A stretch of DNA of 64,000 nt from an uncultured Acetatifactor sp. (lineage in GTDB: Bacteria > Bacillota > Clostridia > Lachnospirales > Lachnospiraceae): contig CAJUGH010000023.1 in NCBI GenBank assembly GCA_910586215.1, positions 7,425 through 71,424 on the forward strand, read 5' to 3'. The position numbers were made by a program, and so were the translations under genes. Positions 35,839 to 44,221 of the stretch are shown here, in pieces (within the stretch, counting starts at the first letter, position 1; every line of letters starts with the position of its first letter). The notes under the pieces were generated by a model. That model ran no database searches. It saw nothing but the letters and a program-made list of their open reading frames with translations, and was not told the origin of the DNA.

Positions 35839-36831
35839 ATGAGCAAAATCATTGGTTTTTCTTTGCCGGGTATGCCCTGGCAGGAGCGTCCGGCAGGGAC
35901 AGACATGCCGGTGTGGCGCTACACGGACAACCCGATTATCGGGCGGCATGACATTCCCATTGCCAACAGTATCTTCAACAGTGCGGTGGTACCTTTCGGG
36001 GACGGGTATGCAGGGGTGTTCCGCTGTGACAGTCTGTCTGTGAGCATGGATATCTTCGCTGGATTCAGTAAGGATGCCATCCACTGGGAGATCAATCACG
36101 AACCCATCACTTTTGAAGGGGAGGATCCGGAAGTTACAAAACGGGAGTACCGCTATGATCCCAGGGTGGTCAAAATAGAAGACCGCTATTATATCACCTG
36201 GTGCAATGGATACCATGGCCCCACCATTGGTGTGGCATATACTACGGATTTCAAGACCTTCCATCAGTTGGAGAACGCCTTCCTTCCCTATAACAGGAAC
36301 GGGGTGCTCTTCCCCAGGAAGATCGGCGGCTACTATATGATGCTGTCCAGGCCCAGTGATACGGGACATACACCTTTCGGGGATATTTTCTTAAGCCAGA
36401 GTCCGGACATGGAGTTCTGGGGGCATCACCGTTTTGTGATGGGTACCATACCGGGGGATCTGTCTGCATGGCAGTCCATGAAGATCGGTCCGGGACCTTG
36501 CCCCATAGAGACAGATGAAGGGTGGCTGCTGGTCTACCACGGAGTGCTGCGCACCTGCAGCGGTTATGTGTACCGCATGGGCTGTGCATTGCTTGATTTA
36601 GAGCAGCCTTGGAAGGTATTGCGGCGTTCCAGGATGTATATCCTGGCACCGGAAGAGCTATATGAGATGACTGGGGACGTGCCCAATGTGGTATTCCCCT
36701 GCGCAGCCCTGGCAGATGCAGACACAGGCCGGATCGCGTTGTATTACGGCTGTGCGGACACAGTCACAGGACTGGCCTTCACCACAGTGGATCTTCTCAT
36801 GGACTGGATGAAGAAGTATCCCTTGGAATAG
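35839..36831 (+). CDS. Glycoside phosphorylase, GH130 (beta-mannoside phosphorylase type)
   Basis: GH130 enzymes cut beta-1,4-mannosides with phosphate to give mannose-1-phosphate. The 330-residue, signal-less protein shows the five-bladed-propeller motifs (NPIIGRHDIP, FNSAVV, YDPRVVKIEDRYYITWCNGYHGP, with Asp107 as the probable proton donor, then RNGVLFPRKIGGYYMMLSRPSD and WLLVYHGV). The size fits the subgroup that includes Man-beta-1,4-GlcNAc phosphorylase, which handles the N-glycan core; other GH130 members act on mannosyl-glucose or mannan oligomers. AAGGAGGCAGT precedes the start. The sialidase and transglutaminase-fold genes follow. Confidence 0.88.
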   Translation: MSKIIGFSLPGMPWQERPAGTDMPVWRYTDNPIIGRHDIPIANSIFNSAVVPFGDGYAGVFRCDSLSVSMDIFAGFSKDAIHWEINHEPITFEGEDPEVTKREYRYDPRVVKIEDRYYITWCNGYHGPTIGVAYTTDFKTFHQLENAFLPYNRNGVLFPRKIGGYYMMLSRPSDTGHTPFGDIFLSQSPDMEFWGHHRFVMGTIPGDLSAWQSMKIGPGPCPIETDEGWLLVYHGVLRTCSGYVYRMGCALLDLEQPWKVLRRSRMYILAPEELYEMTGDVPNVVFPCAALADADTGRIALYYGCADTVTGLAFTTVDLLMDWMKKYPLE

Positions 36832-37095
36832 GGTGGCAGGTTGCTCCCTGCCAGACAAAAGCGCAGGAGGCAGTTAACAACCCCGTTGCGGCAGTGCCAC
36901 AAAGCCAGCTTCGCTGGTCTGACGCATTGCTTGCGGGAATCAAGGTAAGATAGGCAGGGAAAGGAAACAGGCCAGCCGGGATACAAGTACAAGTGCGGTT
37001 CGAAGAAAGGGATACCATGCGGTGCTTTGTCCGGGCTGGCTTTTTGGAGAGAATGTAAGGGCAGGACAAAGTTCCTGTCGGAAAGGAGTTGCCAT
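36832..37095 (+). other. Non-coding gap with two small hairpins
   Basis: Holds GGCAGG / CCTGCC (36835-36852) and CCAGC-TTC-GCTGG (36905-36917). The second resembles the GCCAGCTT-GCCGGC core of repeat family A. I see no promoter match or gene. Confidence 0.35.
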
Positions 37096-38556
37096 ATGGG
37101 AGAGAGAGGGATTACAGATCCGTTTCCCAAGGGATGTCTGGGGAGCGAAAGATGCCGGATACCGGCCATACTTACCACCCCCAGGGGAACCCTGGTAGCT
37201 GCCAGTGATGCCAGGTGGGCACACGGACAGGATACAGCAGGGAACCTGGAGACCATGGTGGCCAGGTCTACGGACAATGGTCTCACCTGGGAACGGCAGT
37301 TCGTCCATCATTTTGAGGATGTGGTGGACGGCTCCCAGAGGTGTATATACAGTGCAGGGTTCATTGATCCGGTGCTGGGATGTGACAGAGAGGGCACTTT
37401 GTATCTGCTGGCAGACATGACTCCGGCATATGTGGGTACTTTTGCTTATGACGGTATTGTCTGTGGCCGGGAGAGCGGTAGGCATTCCAATGGGAAGCTT
37501 GCGCTGAAGGCGGGCCAGGATATCTCCCGTGGGGAAAATGTGGAACTGAATGAAGACACATACCCTTATTATGTGGGGGAGGCTGACGGAAACGGGTATG
37601 CACCAGTACTGGGGATCCGGGATCATGAGTCCTATGAGGGGTATCTGGTGGATGAGCAGATGTACCTGTACAGGCAGGGGACGGACGGAGTGGAGAAGGT
37701 GATGATCCCCCAGCTTGATGGGGAGGGCAGGCCCACAGACCATATGGTCCATGGAAATGTGTTTTTTGCAGCAGCGCCTTTGAAGGTATATCCTACCTTC
37801 CACATTGTGTGCAGCATCAGCCGGGACGATGGCAGGACCTGGAGTGCATTCCGCAGTATCAGCAGTCAGTTTTCCCAGGGAGGTTTTGTGGGAGTCTGCC
37901 CTGGACGGGGGATCTCCTATGTACCGGAGGGAGCGGATGGTCTGGAGGCTGCCGGGCCGGAGCGGATGATTTTCCCGATCTACGACAATTGCCGTGGGGT
38001 GGAATATGCCAGTGCCATTTATACGGAGGACCAGGGGAAGACCTGGAAACGAAGCAGTTATGCGGATCAGACAGGGTTCAGACAAAGCGGGGAGATCATC
38101 AAGTCCTCGGAATCCCAGGTGGTGGAACTGCCAGGTGGGATCCTTAGGATGTATTCCCGGAATCAGGTGGACAGGATCGGCTACACGGAGAGCCTGGATG
38201 GCGGGGAGACCTGGGGACCTTATTATATGGAGGAACAGCTTCCTTATTGTGGGAACTGCATGGTATCCGTGATCCGGTATTCCAGGAGAATAGACGGGAA
38301 AGTAGTCCTGGTGGCCAGTTATCCGGGAGGGGACGGGGAACTGTACCACAGGGTGAATGGTATCATAGCCGTAGGTTTCTATGATGAAACAGAGGGCAAG
38401 GTGGATTGGCGGCATCATTACCAGGTGAACCAGGCTCCCTATTATTACAGTTGCCTTACGGAGTTTGCGGATGGCCGTATCGGCCTGCTGTATGAGTATG
38501 AGGAATACGCCATGCGGCTGGAAGTATATGAAATGGAAGAAATTATGGAGGCGTGA
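37096..38556 (+). CDS. Exo-alpha-sialidase, glycoside hydrolase family 33
   Basis: Releases terminal sialic acid. The 486-residue protein keeps the arginine-triad motif CRIPAIL (the F/YRIP equivalent) near residue 23 and four Asp boxes (STDNGLTW, SRDDGRTW, TEDQGKTW, SLDGGETW), the hallmarks of GH33. An insert of about 100 residues after the first Asp box (DGIVCGRESGRHSNGK to VEKVMIPQLDGEG) lengthens the propeller. No signal peptide, so it is probably cytoplasmic, unlike most secreted gut sialidases. AAAGGAG precedes the ATG at 37096. The next gene starts one base after its stop codon. Confidence 0.9.
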   Translation: MGERGITDPFPKGCLGSERCRIPAILTTPRGTLVAASDARWAHGQDTAGNLETMVARSTDNGLTWERQFVHHFEDVVDGSQRCIYSAGFIDPVLGCDREGTLYLLADMTPAYVGTFAYDGIVCGRESGRHSNGKLALKAGQDISRGENVELNEDTYPYYVGEADGNGYAPVLGIRDHESYEGYLVDEQMYLYRQGTDGVEKVMIPQLDGEGRPTDHMVHGNVFFAAAPLKVYPTFHIVCSISRDDGRTWSAFRSISSQFSQGGFVGVCPGRGISYVPEGADGLEAAGPERMIFPIYDNCRGVEYASAIYTEDQGKTWKRSSYADQTGFRQSGEIIKSSESQVVELPGGILRMYSRNQVDRIGYTESLDGGETWGPYYMEEQLPYCGNCMVSVIRYSRRIDGKVVLVASYPGGDGELYHRVNGIIAVGFYDETEGKVDWRHHYQVNQAPYYYSCLTEFADGRIGLLYEYEEYAMRLEVYEMEEIMEA

Positions 38557-38557
38557 G

Positions 38558-41386
38558 ATGTTCAGTGCAGCATATTGCTGGGAAATCCAGGGCTATTTTG
38601 AGGACCGGATGACACTTCTGCAGGACAGGGGGATCCAGTTGCGGGAGACGGGAGGGATGCTTTCCGGGGAGGGATCCACCGGGAAGCCATTTGCAGGAAG
38701 GACAGCTTCGGAGGCTCTGGAAAGGCCATTAACAGGGAAGGCACCCCTGGATAAGACAGTTCCAGGGAATGGAAGGGAATTGTATGCATGGGAGGTGGCG
38801 TTGCTTGGGCAGAAACTGGAAGAAATCAGGGAGACTCTGGGGCAGTGTACCCAGGAGGAAAGGGAAGCCCTGTGGTTCCTGTACAGTGCCAGCCCCTTAA
38901 GTGATATGCTGGACTATCCGGCGGCTCTGTTCTTAGCCTATGCAAGGCATGGGGTATTTTTGTGGAACCAGGGGCCATATGCCGGGAAGGTGCCGGAGAA
39001 GCTGTTTGCAAATTATGTGCTGCACCACCGGGTACACAATGAGGATGTGGCAGATACCCGGAGATTTTTCTACGATATGTTGTATCAGCGCACGGCAGGC
39101 AAGGACATGTATGATGCGGTGCTGGAAGCCAACTGCTGGTGTGGGGAGCAGGTCACATACCAGAGTACCTACCTAAGAACCCAGAATCCCCTGACCATGT
39201 ATGGGACAGGAGCCGGACGGTGTGGCGAGGGGGCACCTTTTGCAGTGACAGCCCTGCGCAGCATAGGGATTCCCGCCAGGGAGGTATATGCTCCCTGGTG
39301 GGCACACTGTGATGATAACCATGCCTGGATAGAAGCATGGTGTGATGGAAAGTGGTATTTTACAGGAGGAGGGGAACCGGAGGAGCGGCTGGATGAGGGC
39401 TGGTTCGTGGGTCCCTGTTCCCGGGCCATGCTCATCTCTTCCAGATGGTTCGGGAAGGATACCCCCCTGGAGCCTGTGGTAGGACATGGTGACCTGTCTG
39501 TGGGGTTGAACCATCTGGACAGGTATGCGCCCACCACGACTTTGACTGTGAAGGTGGAAGACGGGCAGGGAAGGGCTGTCCCCGGGGCCAGGGTGGAGTT
39601 CTGTCTGCCCAATTACGGCAGGATCAATGCCATGGCTACCCGGATGACAGGGGCAGATCCCGGTGAAGAGGACTATGGTATGGCCAGGCTGGATACCGGG
39701 TATGGGAGCCTGCTGGTATGCGCTTCCTGGGAGGACTGTTATGGGGAGGTCCTGGTAGATCTGTCAGAGGCAGGAGAGGGTATGACATGCTGCGTTGTCC
39801 TGGGAAAAAGCCTGCCCTGCCTGGGACAATGGCGCAATCTCCAGTTTGTGGTGCCCAGGGAAGCTGTGCGGGATGAGACCAGGACCGGGGAGCAGGCGGC
39901 CAGGCAGGAGGCCCGTGCAGAACACGCGGCCAGGTGCCGGCAGAAGCGGATGGACGGTTTTTACCAGGAACCTCTGGCGAAACGGGTCCTGGCCCGGTTT
40001 ACCGGGGAAGATAGGGAGAAGATCCAGGAGATCTTAAAACAGGCCAAGGGCAATATGGCGGAGATCGTCCGGTTTCTGGAGTGGGATTTCGCCGGGCAGA
40101 CCATGGCCCTGGAGCAGCAGTACGGCAGGGAAAGGTGGAAACGCAAGGCCCTGGAAGTGCTTACGCCCAATGAGTACTGGGATATAAAGGCTGAGGTCTT
40201 AGTGGACAGCAGTATCTGTGCAGCACCTTATGCAGGCAGTGTGCCACAGGAGGTGTTCTTCCAGGATCTTCTGAATCCCTGTACAGGATTTGAACGGGCC
40301 AGGGCGCACAGACGGGCATTATCAGACTGCCTGGAGCAGGGGACAAAAGAGGAGATCCGGCGGGATCCCAGGTCTGTGGCAGGAATCCTGCAGGATCTGG
40401 TGAAGACATATCCCCAGGAAGAGTATGCCAACCTGGTCATTTCGCCCATGGGTTGTCTCACAGGTGGAATAGGAAGCGAATTGTCCGGGAAGGTGTTGTG
40501 TGTCAATTTGCTTCGGGCCTTAGGAATCCCGGCCAGGATCGGCAGGATGGACCGGACACTGGAGTATTATGCGTCTGGTAGGTTTGTACCTCTGGTTCAG
40601 ACAGACCAGACAGGAAAAACAGGCATGGTGATCCTGAAAAACGGGGAAAATATAAAGGTGCAGGACTGGAGGCACTATTCCCTGTCCCGGTATGAGAAAG
40701 GACATTTTGTGCCGCTGTTTTTGGGGGCCAGGAATCCCGGCAGCAGGGGCAGCCGGCAGGAAGAGGGCCGGGACGCCTGGGAGGGCGGGCTGGAGCTTAA
40801 CCTGGAGGAGGGCATCTATCGCATTGTCACAACAAACCGTCTGTTAAATGGCGGCCAGTTTGTGAGGCTGTATGATTTTGCCCTGGAGGCCGGGGAGAGG
40901 AAGGAGATCGTACTCTCCCTGCAGGAGGCTTCTGTGGAGGAGATGCTGGAACGGATGCCGGTGGATGATATTGCCCTTCAGACCCATAAGGGAGAGCAGA
41001 TGTCCCTGTCCTCCCTGGCCGGAAAAGGGCGGGCACTGTTTCTGTGGCTGGATCTGACCAGGGAGCCATCGGAGCATATCCTGAATGAATTGTACGAGAA
41101 AAGGGAGGCGTACAGGGAGATTCTGGCTCCGGTTCATTTTGTGGTGCGCAGGGGGGCAAAATACAGGGAAGATCCCACCCTGGCACGGACCTGTGAGGCC
41201 CTGCCTGGGGCCAGGGTGCTGTTAGATGATTTTGGGGAAACGTATAGGCAGTTTTCCCGCCAGGTGGGAAGGAATCCAGGGAAGCTGCCCCTGGCAGCAG
41301 TCCTGGATGGCGGAAGGGTGTGTGTCTACTCGGATGCAGGCTACAATGTGGGCATGGCAGACACTCTGCTGCATATGTTGCTGTAA
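38558..41386 (+). CDS. Transglutaminase-fold protein, three-part architecture (paralogue 2)
   Basis: A 942-residue paralogue of the protein at 11378, similar along its length. Cys222 (GRCGEGA), His255 (DDNHAWIE) and a Glu at about 273 (GGGEPE) keep the same spacing as in paralogue 1. The second degenerate core (LCVNLLRALGIPARIG) and a thioredoxin-like end without CxxC (RALFLWLDLT, KLPLAAVLDGG) are also present. The N-terminal part is longer by about 30 residues. GGAGG lies six bases before the start, and the sialidase stop is one base upstream, so the two are co-expressed. The stop codon lies inside repeat R7. Function unknown; glycan gene context is shared by both copies. Confidence 0.75.
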   Translation: MFSAAYCWEIQGYFEDRMTLLQDRGIQLRETGGMLSGEGSTGKPFAGRTASEALERPLTGKAPLDKTVPGNGRELYAWEVALLGQKLEEIRETLGQCTQEEREALWFLYSASPLSDMLDYPAALFLAYARHGVFLWNQGPYAGKVPEKLFANYVLHHRVHNEDVADTRRFFYDMLYQRTAGKDMYDAVLEANCWCGEQVTYQSTYLRTQNPLTMYGTGAGRCGEGAPFAVTALRSIGIPAREVYAPWWAHCDDNHAWIEAWCDGKWYFTGGGEPEERLDEGWFVGPCSRAMLISSRWFGKDTPLEPVVGHGDLSVGLNHLDRYAPTTTLTVKVEDGQGRAVPGARVEFCLPNYGRINAMATRMTGADPGEEDYGMARLDTGYGSLLVCASWEDCYGEVLVDLSEAGEGMTCCVVLGKSLPCLGQWRNLQFVVPREAVRDETRTGEQAARQEARAEHAARCRQKRMDGFYQEPLAKRVLARFTGEDREKIQEILKQAKGNMAEIVRFLEWDFAGQTMALEQQYGRERWKRKALEVLTPNEYWDIKAEVLVDSSICAAPYAGSVPQEVFFQDLLNPCTGFERARAHRRALSDCLEQGTKEEIRRDPRSVAGILQDLVKTYPQEEYANLVISPMGCLTGGIGSELSGKVLCVNLLRALGIPARIGRMDRTLEYYASGRFVPLVQTDQTGKTGMVILKNGENIKVQDWRHYSLSRYEKGHFVPLFLGARNPGSRGSRQEEGRDAWEGGLELNLEEGIYRIVTTNRLLNGGQFVRLYDFALEAGERKEIVLSLQEASVEEMLERMPVDDIALQTHKGEQMSLSSLAGKGRALFLWLDLTREPSEHILNELYEKREAYREILAPVHFVVRRGAKYREDPTLARTCEALPGARVLLDDFGETYRQFSRQVGRNPGKLPLAAVLDGGRVCVYSDAGYNVGMADTLLHMLL

Positions 41387-41403
41387 ACGGAGTGAGTAGT
41401 AAC
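41377..41403 (+). repeat. R-family repeat, copy R7, overlapping a stop codon
   Basis: GTTGCTGT left arm; right arm slightly changed (GTAGTAAC). The TAA stop of the transglutaminase-fold gene (41384-41386) is part of the element, so the protein ends with residues encoded by the repeat. Confidence 0.75.
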
Positions 41404-41419
41404 GGTTTTCGTTTCTGCG

Positions 41420-41446
41420 GGAAAGCGCATGCCACGTTTTCCTTTG
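41420..41446 (+). terminator. Weak candidate terminator
   Basis: GGAAAGCG (41420-41427) pairs with CGTTTTCC (41435-41442), one G-T pair included; short T-rich tail. It lies between the glycan region and the folate genes. Confidence 0.35.
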
Positions 41447-41541
41447 CAGGATAGGGGAGGCAGACAGGTGGTCTGGAAGGAGGGGCTTAGGGGAGGAGGT
41501 CCTCTGGCAGGAAACGGACAGGAAGAAAGGGGAGACAGGAT

Positions 41542-42861
41542 ATGAAGGAGCGGGAAGCCAGGGAATTTCTTGCCCAGGCGGGAAACTATGGGATCGTACC
41601 GGGACTTGAGACAATGGGGGAATTGTGCAGGCGGCTGGGAAACCCACAGGAAAAGCTGCAGTTCGTACACATAGCGGGCACCAACGGGAAAGGCTCTGTG
41701 TCGGCTTATATTGCCACGGTACTGCAGGAGGCCGGATACCGGGTAGGAAGGTATTTTTCCCCGGCTGTCTTCCAGTACCGGGAAATCATCCAGGTAAATG
41801 GCAGGTGCATTCCTGTAAAGACATTGTGCAGGGGGCTGGAACAGATCCAGGAGATATGCGGACAGATGACGGGGGAGGGGCATGCCCACCCCACAGCCTT
41901 TGAGATTGAGACAGCGCTGGGATTTCTCTACTTCCGGGAGAAGCAGTGTGACATTGTGGTGCTGGAGACAGGTATGGGGGGACTACTGGATGCCACCAAT
42001 ATTGTAGAAAACACAGTGCTGGCAGTCCTCACTTCCATTAGCATGGACCATATGAAATTCCTGGGGAAGACCCTGGGGGAGATCGCAGCCCAGAAAGCGG
42101 GCATCCTAAAAGCCACAAGGCCTGTGGTCTGCGGGGAACAGCAGGAAGAGGCCATGGAGGTGATCCAGGCAGAAGCAGCACGGCTTGCCTGTCCCCTTGT
42201 TCTGGCAGGACGGGGGATGGTTTCCCATGTGCAGTATGGGCTGAAGCGGCAGCATTTTGATTATGGTATCTTAAGGGGTCTGGAGATTACCCTGGCGGGA
42301 TCCTGCCAGATTGAAAATGCTGCTTTGGCAGTGGGAACCATACTGGAACTGGGAAAACAGGGATATGTCATCCCTGAGGAGGCGCTGCGGAAAGGCCTGT
42401 GCGAGACTGTCTGGAGGGGACGTTTTACCATACTTGGAGAGAGGCCGTATTTTGTCGCAGACGGGGCCCACAATGCAGACGCGGCAAAAAGACTTGCGGA
42501 ATCTATCACTTTTTATTTTACAAATAAGAGAATTGTCTATATAATAGGGGTGTTACGGGACAAGGCATATGAGGAAATCCTGTCTGCCACCCATTTCCTG
42601 GCAGACCAGATCATTACAGTGACCCCGCCGGGGAACACAAGAGCGCTTTCCGCCTATGAACTGGCTGGGGAAGTGGCCAGGATCCATCCCCGTGTGACTG
42701 CTGCGGACAGCCTGGAGGAAGCGGTGGAGATGGCCTACCTGCTGACAGGAAAGGAGGATGTGATCGTGGCATTCGGTTCCCTGTCCTATCTGGGCAGGCT
42801 GTCAGAGATTGTGTCCCAGAGAGGGGAGCGCAGTAAGGGCAGTGGTGCCGGGAAAAATTGA
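41542..42861 (+). CDS. folC: Dihydrofolate / folylpolyglutamate synthase
   Basis: Adds glutamate to dihydropteroate and to folates using ATP. The Mur-ligase-type P loop HIAGTNGKGSVSAY (about residues 35-48) and the following FSPAVFQYREII, then ETGMGGLLDATNI and SMDHMKFLGKT, are typical FolC motifs; 439 residues is normal length. The C-terminal domain has DGAHNADAAKRL. Start at 41542 after GGGGAGACAGG. First gene of a folate cluster with folE, an HD protein, folP and folBK downstream; 166 nt to folE. Confidence 0.93.
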   Translation: MKEREAREFLAQAGNYGIVPGLETMGELCRRLGNPQEKLQFVHIAGTNGKGSVSAYIATVLQEAGYRVGRYFSPAVFQYREIIQVNGRCIPVKTLCRGLEQIQEICGQMTGEGHAHPTAFEIETALGFLYFREKQCDIVVLETGMGGLLDATNIVENTVLAVLTSISMDHMKFLGKTLGEIAAQKAGILKATRPVVCGEQQEEAMEVIQAEAARLACPLVLAGRGMVSHVQYGLKRQHFDYGILRGLEITLAGSCQIENAALAVGTILELGKQGYVIPEEALRKGLCETVWRGRFTILGERPYFVADGAHNADAAKRLAESITFYFTNKRIVYIIGVLRDKAYEEILSATHFLADQIITVTPPGNTRALSAYELAGEVARIHPRVTAADSLEEAVEMAYLLTGKEDVIVAFGSLSYLGRLSEIVSQRGERSKGSGAGKN

Positions 42862-42966
42862 GTTACGGTTCTTTTCGTGACCAGGACACGGTCTATAAGC
42901 TTTTTCGGGCTTTACAAAAGCCCTGGCTCCATTGGATTGGCAGAGGTCCGCGGGGAGGGTATGAGT

Positions 42967-43025
42967 TTGAAAATAAATTTTCAAATATTGATTGGTATGC
43001 GCACTGAAGTGCGCTAGGGGTATAA
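42967..43025 (+). repeat. B-family repeat, copy B1, supplying the folE ribosome site
   Basis: Two parts. The palindrome TTGAAAAT-AA-ATTTTCAA (from 42967) is followed by a hairpin GCGCAC (42999-43004), TGAA, GTGCGC (43009-43014). AGGGG (43016-43020) and TATAA come next, two bases before the folE ATG at 43028. The same 59-nt layout recurs at 60660-60718. Confidence 0.75.
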
Positions 43026-43027
43026 GT

Positions 43028-43588
43028 ATGATAGACCAAGAGAAAATCAAAGAGGCAGTTACACTTCTGCTGGAGGGAATCGGGGAAGATCCCGGCAGGG
43101 AAGGACTGAAAGACACCCCGGACAGGATTGCCAGGATGTATACGGAACTTTTTGCCGGCATGGGGCAGAATGCGGGGGAGCATCTGGGGAAAGTATTCCA
43201 GGTGGAGAATGGTGGAATCGTGCTGGAGAAAGATATTGTGTTCTACTCTATGTGTGAACACCATATGCTGCCCTTCTATGGCAAAGTCCATGTGGCATAT
43301 ATCCCGGAAGGCAGGGTGGTGGGCCTGAGTAAGCTGGCCAGGACGGTGGAAGTATATGCCAGGCGACTGCAGATCCAGGAGCGTATGACGGGCCAGATTG
43401 CGGATGCAGTGATGAAGGAACTGTCTCCCAGGGGGGTTATGGTGGTGGTGGAAGCTGAGCATATGTGCATGACCATGCGGGGAATTAAGAAACCGGGCAG
43501 CCAGACGGTGAGTATTGCCACCAGAGGGGCATTCGAGGAGGATGCCAGGCTCCAGGACCAGTTCTTCCGCTTATTGGGAGAAGCATGA
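43028..43588 (+). CDS. folE: GTP cyclohydrolase I
   Basis: First step of folate synthesis: GTP to 7,8-dihydroneopterin triphosphate plus formate. The 186-residue protein has the zinc ligands in SMCEHHMLPF and HMCM, and the GLSKLAR and EVYARRLQIQERMT motifs of type I enzymes. The start at 43028 is fixed by AGGGG of repeat B1 and by the MIDQEKIKEAV N terminus. Upstream folC and downstream HD, folP and folBK genes complete most of the pathway; a dihydroneopterin triphosphate phosphatase is not otherwise evident. Confidence 0.95.
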   Translation: MIDQEKIKEAVTLLLEGIGEDPGREGLKDTPDRIARMYTELFAGMGQNAGEHLGKVFQVENGGIVLEKDIVFYSMCEHHMLPFYGKVHVAYIPEGRVVGLSKLARTVEVYARRLQIQERMTGQIADAVMKELSPRGVMVVVEAEHMCMTMRGIKKPGSQTVSIATRGAFEEDARLQDQFFRLLGEA

Positions 43589-43611
43589 GCAGAAGGTGAC
43601 ACTGCGTCCCG

Positions 43612-43659
43612 GCTGCTGTGAACGGAGTGAACGATAAGTTACTGTTCACTCGCAGTAAC
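43612..43659 (+). repeat. R-family repeat, copy R8 (composite)
   Basis: A variant copy (GCTGCTGTGAACGGAGTGAAC) is followed at once by an inverted part (GTTACTGTTCACTCGCAG). GAGTGAAC (43625-43632) and GTTCACTC (43644-43651) pair perfectly. Confidence 0.6.
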
Positions 43660-43718
43660 AACAATAATAGGCCGGGGGAAAGGAACAGGAAGGCCATGAC
43701 CGGGAGGGAAGGGCACAG

Positions 43719-44201
43719 ATGGATAGGATAGACAGGATCATGGGACACCCGGTTTTTGTGGAAAATCTGCAGAAAAACAAGGCGGCAGAAACAGGAAGGG
43801 ATTTCTGCCGCCATGATATGGTTCATTTCCTGGACGTGGCCAGGATCGGGACAATCATCAGCCTGGAGAGGGGCATTCCCATTGACAGGGAACTGATCTA
43901 TGGCGCAGCCCTGCTCCATGACATAGGAAAGCATAGGCAGTATGAGGAAGGGATACCCCATGAACAGGCCAGCGCCAGCATTGCTGCCGGGATCCTGGCA
44001 GACTGCGGGTTCACAAGGCAGGAGATGGAGATGGTCACAAAGGCTATAGAAGCCCACAGGGATGCTTCCGTGGCTGGGGAGAAGAGTCTGAAAGGAATCC
44101 TGTATCTGGCAGACAAGGCCAGCAGGCCTTGCTTCTCCTGTGAGGCAGAACCGGAATGTAACTGGAAAGGAGACAAAAAGAATCTGAAGGTAAGATATTG
44201 A
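43719..44201 (+). CDS. HD-domain phosphohydrolase in folate cluster
   Basis: A 160-residue HD-superfamily metal-dependent phosphohydrolase: His32/His36 in RHDMVHFLDV, His67-Asp68 in LLHDIGKH, and a later EAHRD. Near the C terminus a cysteine cluster (PCFSCEAEPEC) follows LADKASR, a feature I recall in related clostridial proteins. Its place directly after folE and before folP makes it a candidate for removing phosphate from dihydroneopterin triphosphate, the step done by a Nudix enzyme in E. coli. That role is inference; general nucleotide phosphatase activity is the alternative. Confidence 0.8.
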   Translation: MDRIDRIMGHPVFVENLQKNKAAETGRDFCRHDMVHFLDVARIGTIISLERGIPIDRELIYGAALLHDIGKHRQYEEGIPHEQASASIAAGILADCGFTRQEMEMVTKAIEAHRDASVAGEKSLKGILYLADKASRPCFSCEAEPECNWKGDKKNLKVRY

Positions 44202-44221
44202 GGAATGGACAGGAGAACAGA

